Below, piece after piece: positions 56,699 through 58,000 of a stretch of 58,000 nucleotides of DNA. The DNA lies in contig CM055113.1 of assembly GCA_029204225.1 (NCBI GenBank), forward strand, positions 26,157,462-26,215,461, written 5' to 3'. A program made the translations under genes and the position numbers. The notes under the pieces were generated by a model. The model did not search any database, was not told where the DNA came from, and worked only from the letters and a program-made list of their open reading frames with translations. The DNA is from Diphasiastrum complanatum. Lineage: Eukaryota > Streptophyta > Lycopodiopsida > Lycopodiales > Lycopodiaceae. How positions within the stretch are numbered: position 1 is the stretch's first letter; each line of letters begins with the position of its first letter.

Positions 56699-58000
56699 AT
56701 GGATCGCCCTTATGATCCGAATTCTACGGAGGACTATCCACCAGAGATGGTTCCCCATCCACCGAACATGCTCGATTTAACAGATATTCTCGGATGAAAT
56801 CTCAAGTCCAAGAGCAATCCATGGACCCATTTGATAGATGGGAACCTATGCATTATGAAGCTCCATACGAACAACCACAATTTCATGCTGCCGAATCCTC
56901 ACATGCAAGAGCTCACTTAAACGAAGCTTTCGCAAATAATGTTCCACGTACTGAAAAAAGGACCCCAAAGCTCGACTTACCTAAGTACGATGGCAACACT
57001 GATCCTCAAAGATTTCTTCAAGTCTTTGAGAATGCATGTGATGTCTATGGTGAAACATCACCAGTCGCCATGATTCAACTGTTCTCGATGACCATGATAA
57101 ATCGAGCATGAGAATGGTTTTTTAACCTTGATCATGAAGATAAACGTGACTGGTCACTCTTGAAGGAGGCCTTTATCAAACGCTTCAAGCCATTTCACTT
57201 GATAGAAAGTCCTTTTGTCAAACTAAGTGATATCAAAATGACAAAAGATGAAAAAGTACGTGACTACATTGAACGATTTAAACGATTAAAAAGTCAGGTA
57301 CAAGAGCAACCCACCGAATCCATGCTCATCATTTGGTTCCTCGTTGGACTCCCACGATCGATAAGTTGTGAACTTCGCTCCAATGATGAATATACATCAT
57401 TGAAACAAGCCATGTCTGATGCCATGCGGGAAGAAGACGAGGGCTCAAATGTTGATGAACCACGAGAACGGAGAGCACATCGTGCTGTCCAAGAAGCTCG
57501 ACCAAACGATGACACACGAGAACAGTTATGGAAGACACAAATGGAGTTGCTTAACCAGCAACACCAACAACAGATGGAGAAAGTCACAAAAGAGTTTCAC
57601 TACACTCTTAAGTCTATCCAAAGTTCGATGCCAGGTCAGTTACCCACTGGCCAGATCCATCATAGACAAGAGAAAATGTGGTGCCCTCACAACCGAGGTG
57701 CACACACTGGCAATGAGTGCCCTTCATACCAACCGGTCCCAGATACCTCCTTGATCAAATGTGAAATCTGCGCCTCTATGGGGCATACCTCCCTTTATTG
57801 CTATTATAACCCGCGAAATCAGCCTCACAACCAGTCAGGAGGACATTATCAACCTCCTCGACAACCATTTGTTTCACAGCAACAACACATGCCCTATCCA
57901 CCACGAAACAACCAGGTCCATATACAAGAGTTGCCCAGACAACCTAGACATGACCCTCAACCACAGCTGGCACTCTTAGGACCACCACCACGAGGACAAC
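56699..58000 (+). pseudogene. Ty3/gypsy gag, partial, runs off window end
   Basis: It probably begins at the ATG at 56699 (MDRPYDPNSTEDYPPEM). A frameshift near 56785-56795 shifts to the frame that carries the retrotransposon-gag domain (PKLDLPKYDGNTDPQRFL ... WSLLKEAFIKRFKP, about 56960-57190). A TGA at 57109-57111 falls just before the conserved EWF of that domain, where Arg would be expected. From 57112 the frame stays open to the last base of the window. It covers the rest of the gag domain, a Gln-rich coiled segment, and two Cys/His clusters, WCPHNRGAHTGNEC and a standard CCHC knuckle CEICASMGHTSLYC (about 57760-57801), then a Pro/Gln/His-rich linker. Protease and pol would lie beyond the window. 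Confidence 0.8.

Overview
This window looks like a transposon-packed stretch of a large plant nuclear genome. The evidence is several Ty1/copia elements primed by initiator methionine tRNA, Ty3/gypsy, PIF/Harbinger and CACTA pieces, G-box-like LTR promoters, and one secreted plant-type GH18 chitinase-like gene. The species cannot be fixed from sequence alone. A fern, lycophyte or gymnosperm is possible, but that is a guess. There are no bacterial operons, rRNA genes or CRISPR arrays.

Left part (1-24896). A decayed Ty3/gypsy gag-pol lies on the minus strand at about 430-1800. It abuts a large composite whose outer edges are 1.3-kb inverted repeats (1803-3124 and 23270-24636). Between the arms, on the minus strand, sit a Myb/SANT-like protein gene (21620-22512) and a DDE transposase of the PIF/Harbinger type (20861 to 13362), the usual two-gene set of such transposons. 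Two retroelements have inserted inside it. The first is a three-LTR, non-coding, LARD-like element (3422-13227, TSD tgtat), which itself contains a truncated copia (5595-9169). The second is a full-length copia (14572-20645) that splits the transposase coding sequence. Subtracting both leaves a host transposon of about 7 kb.

Middle part (24897-33300). The same LARD-like family recurs as a solo LTR (24902-26118, TSD ccctc) and as a complete element (26200-31668, TSD gtttc). The complete copy sits inside an 83-bp tRNA-derived SINE-like sequence flanked by 16-bp direct repeats. About 240 bp downstream is the only ordinary host gene seen, a GH18 chitinase-like gene (31997-32952) with an intact catalytic motif but an apparent one-base frameshift.

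Right part (33300-58000). A copia with an uninterrupted 1317-codon gag-pol and almost identical LTRs (35046-41476) is the best candidate for a recently active element. It is followed by AT-rich DNA with a degraded CACTA-like transposon (about 43960-46390), an older and heavily broken copia (46615-52598), a 0.35-kb direct repeat shared between about 41.5 and 53.4 kb, and the 5' part of a Ty3/gypsy element (LTR copies from 53720, a minisatellite leader, and gag running off the window end).

The genes do not form a pathway. The layout records successive nested insertions: Harbinger arms first, then LARD and copia elements into them. Retroelement LTRs accumulated next to the chitinase-like gene, and LTR divergence gives a rough order (copia at 35 kb youngest, copia at 46.6 kb oldest).
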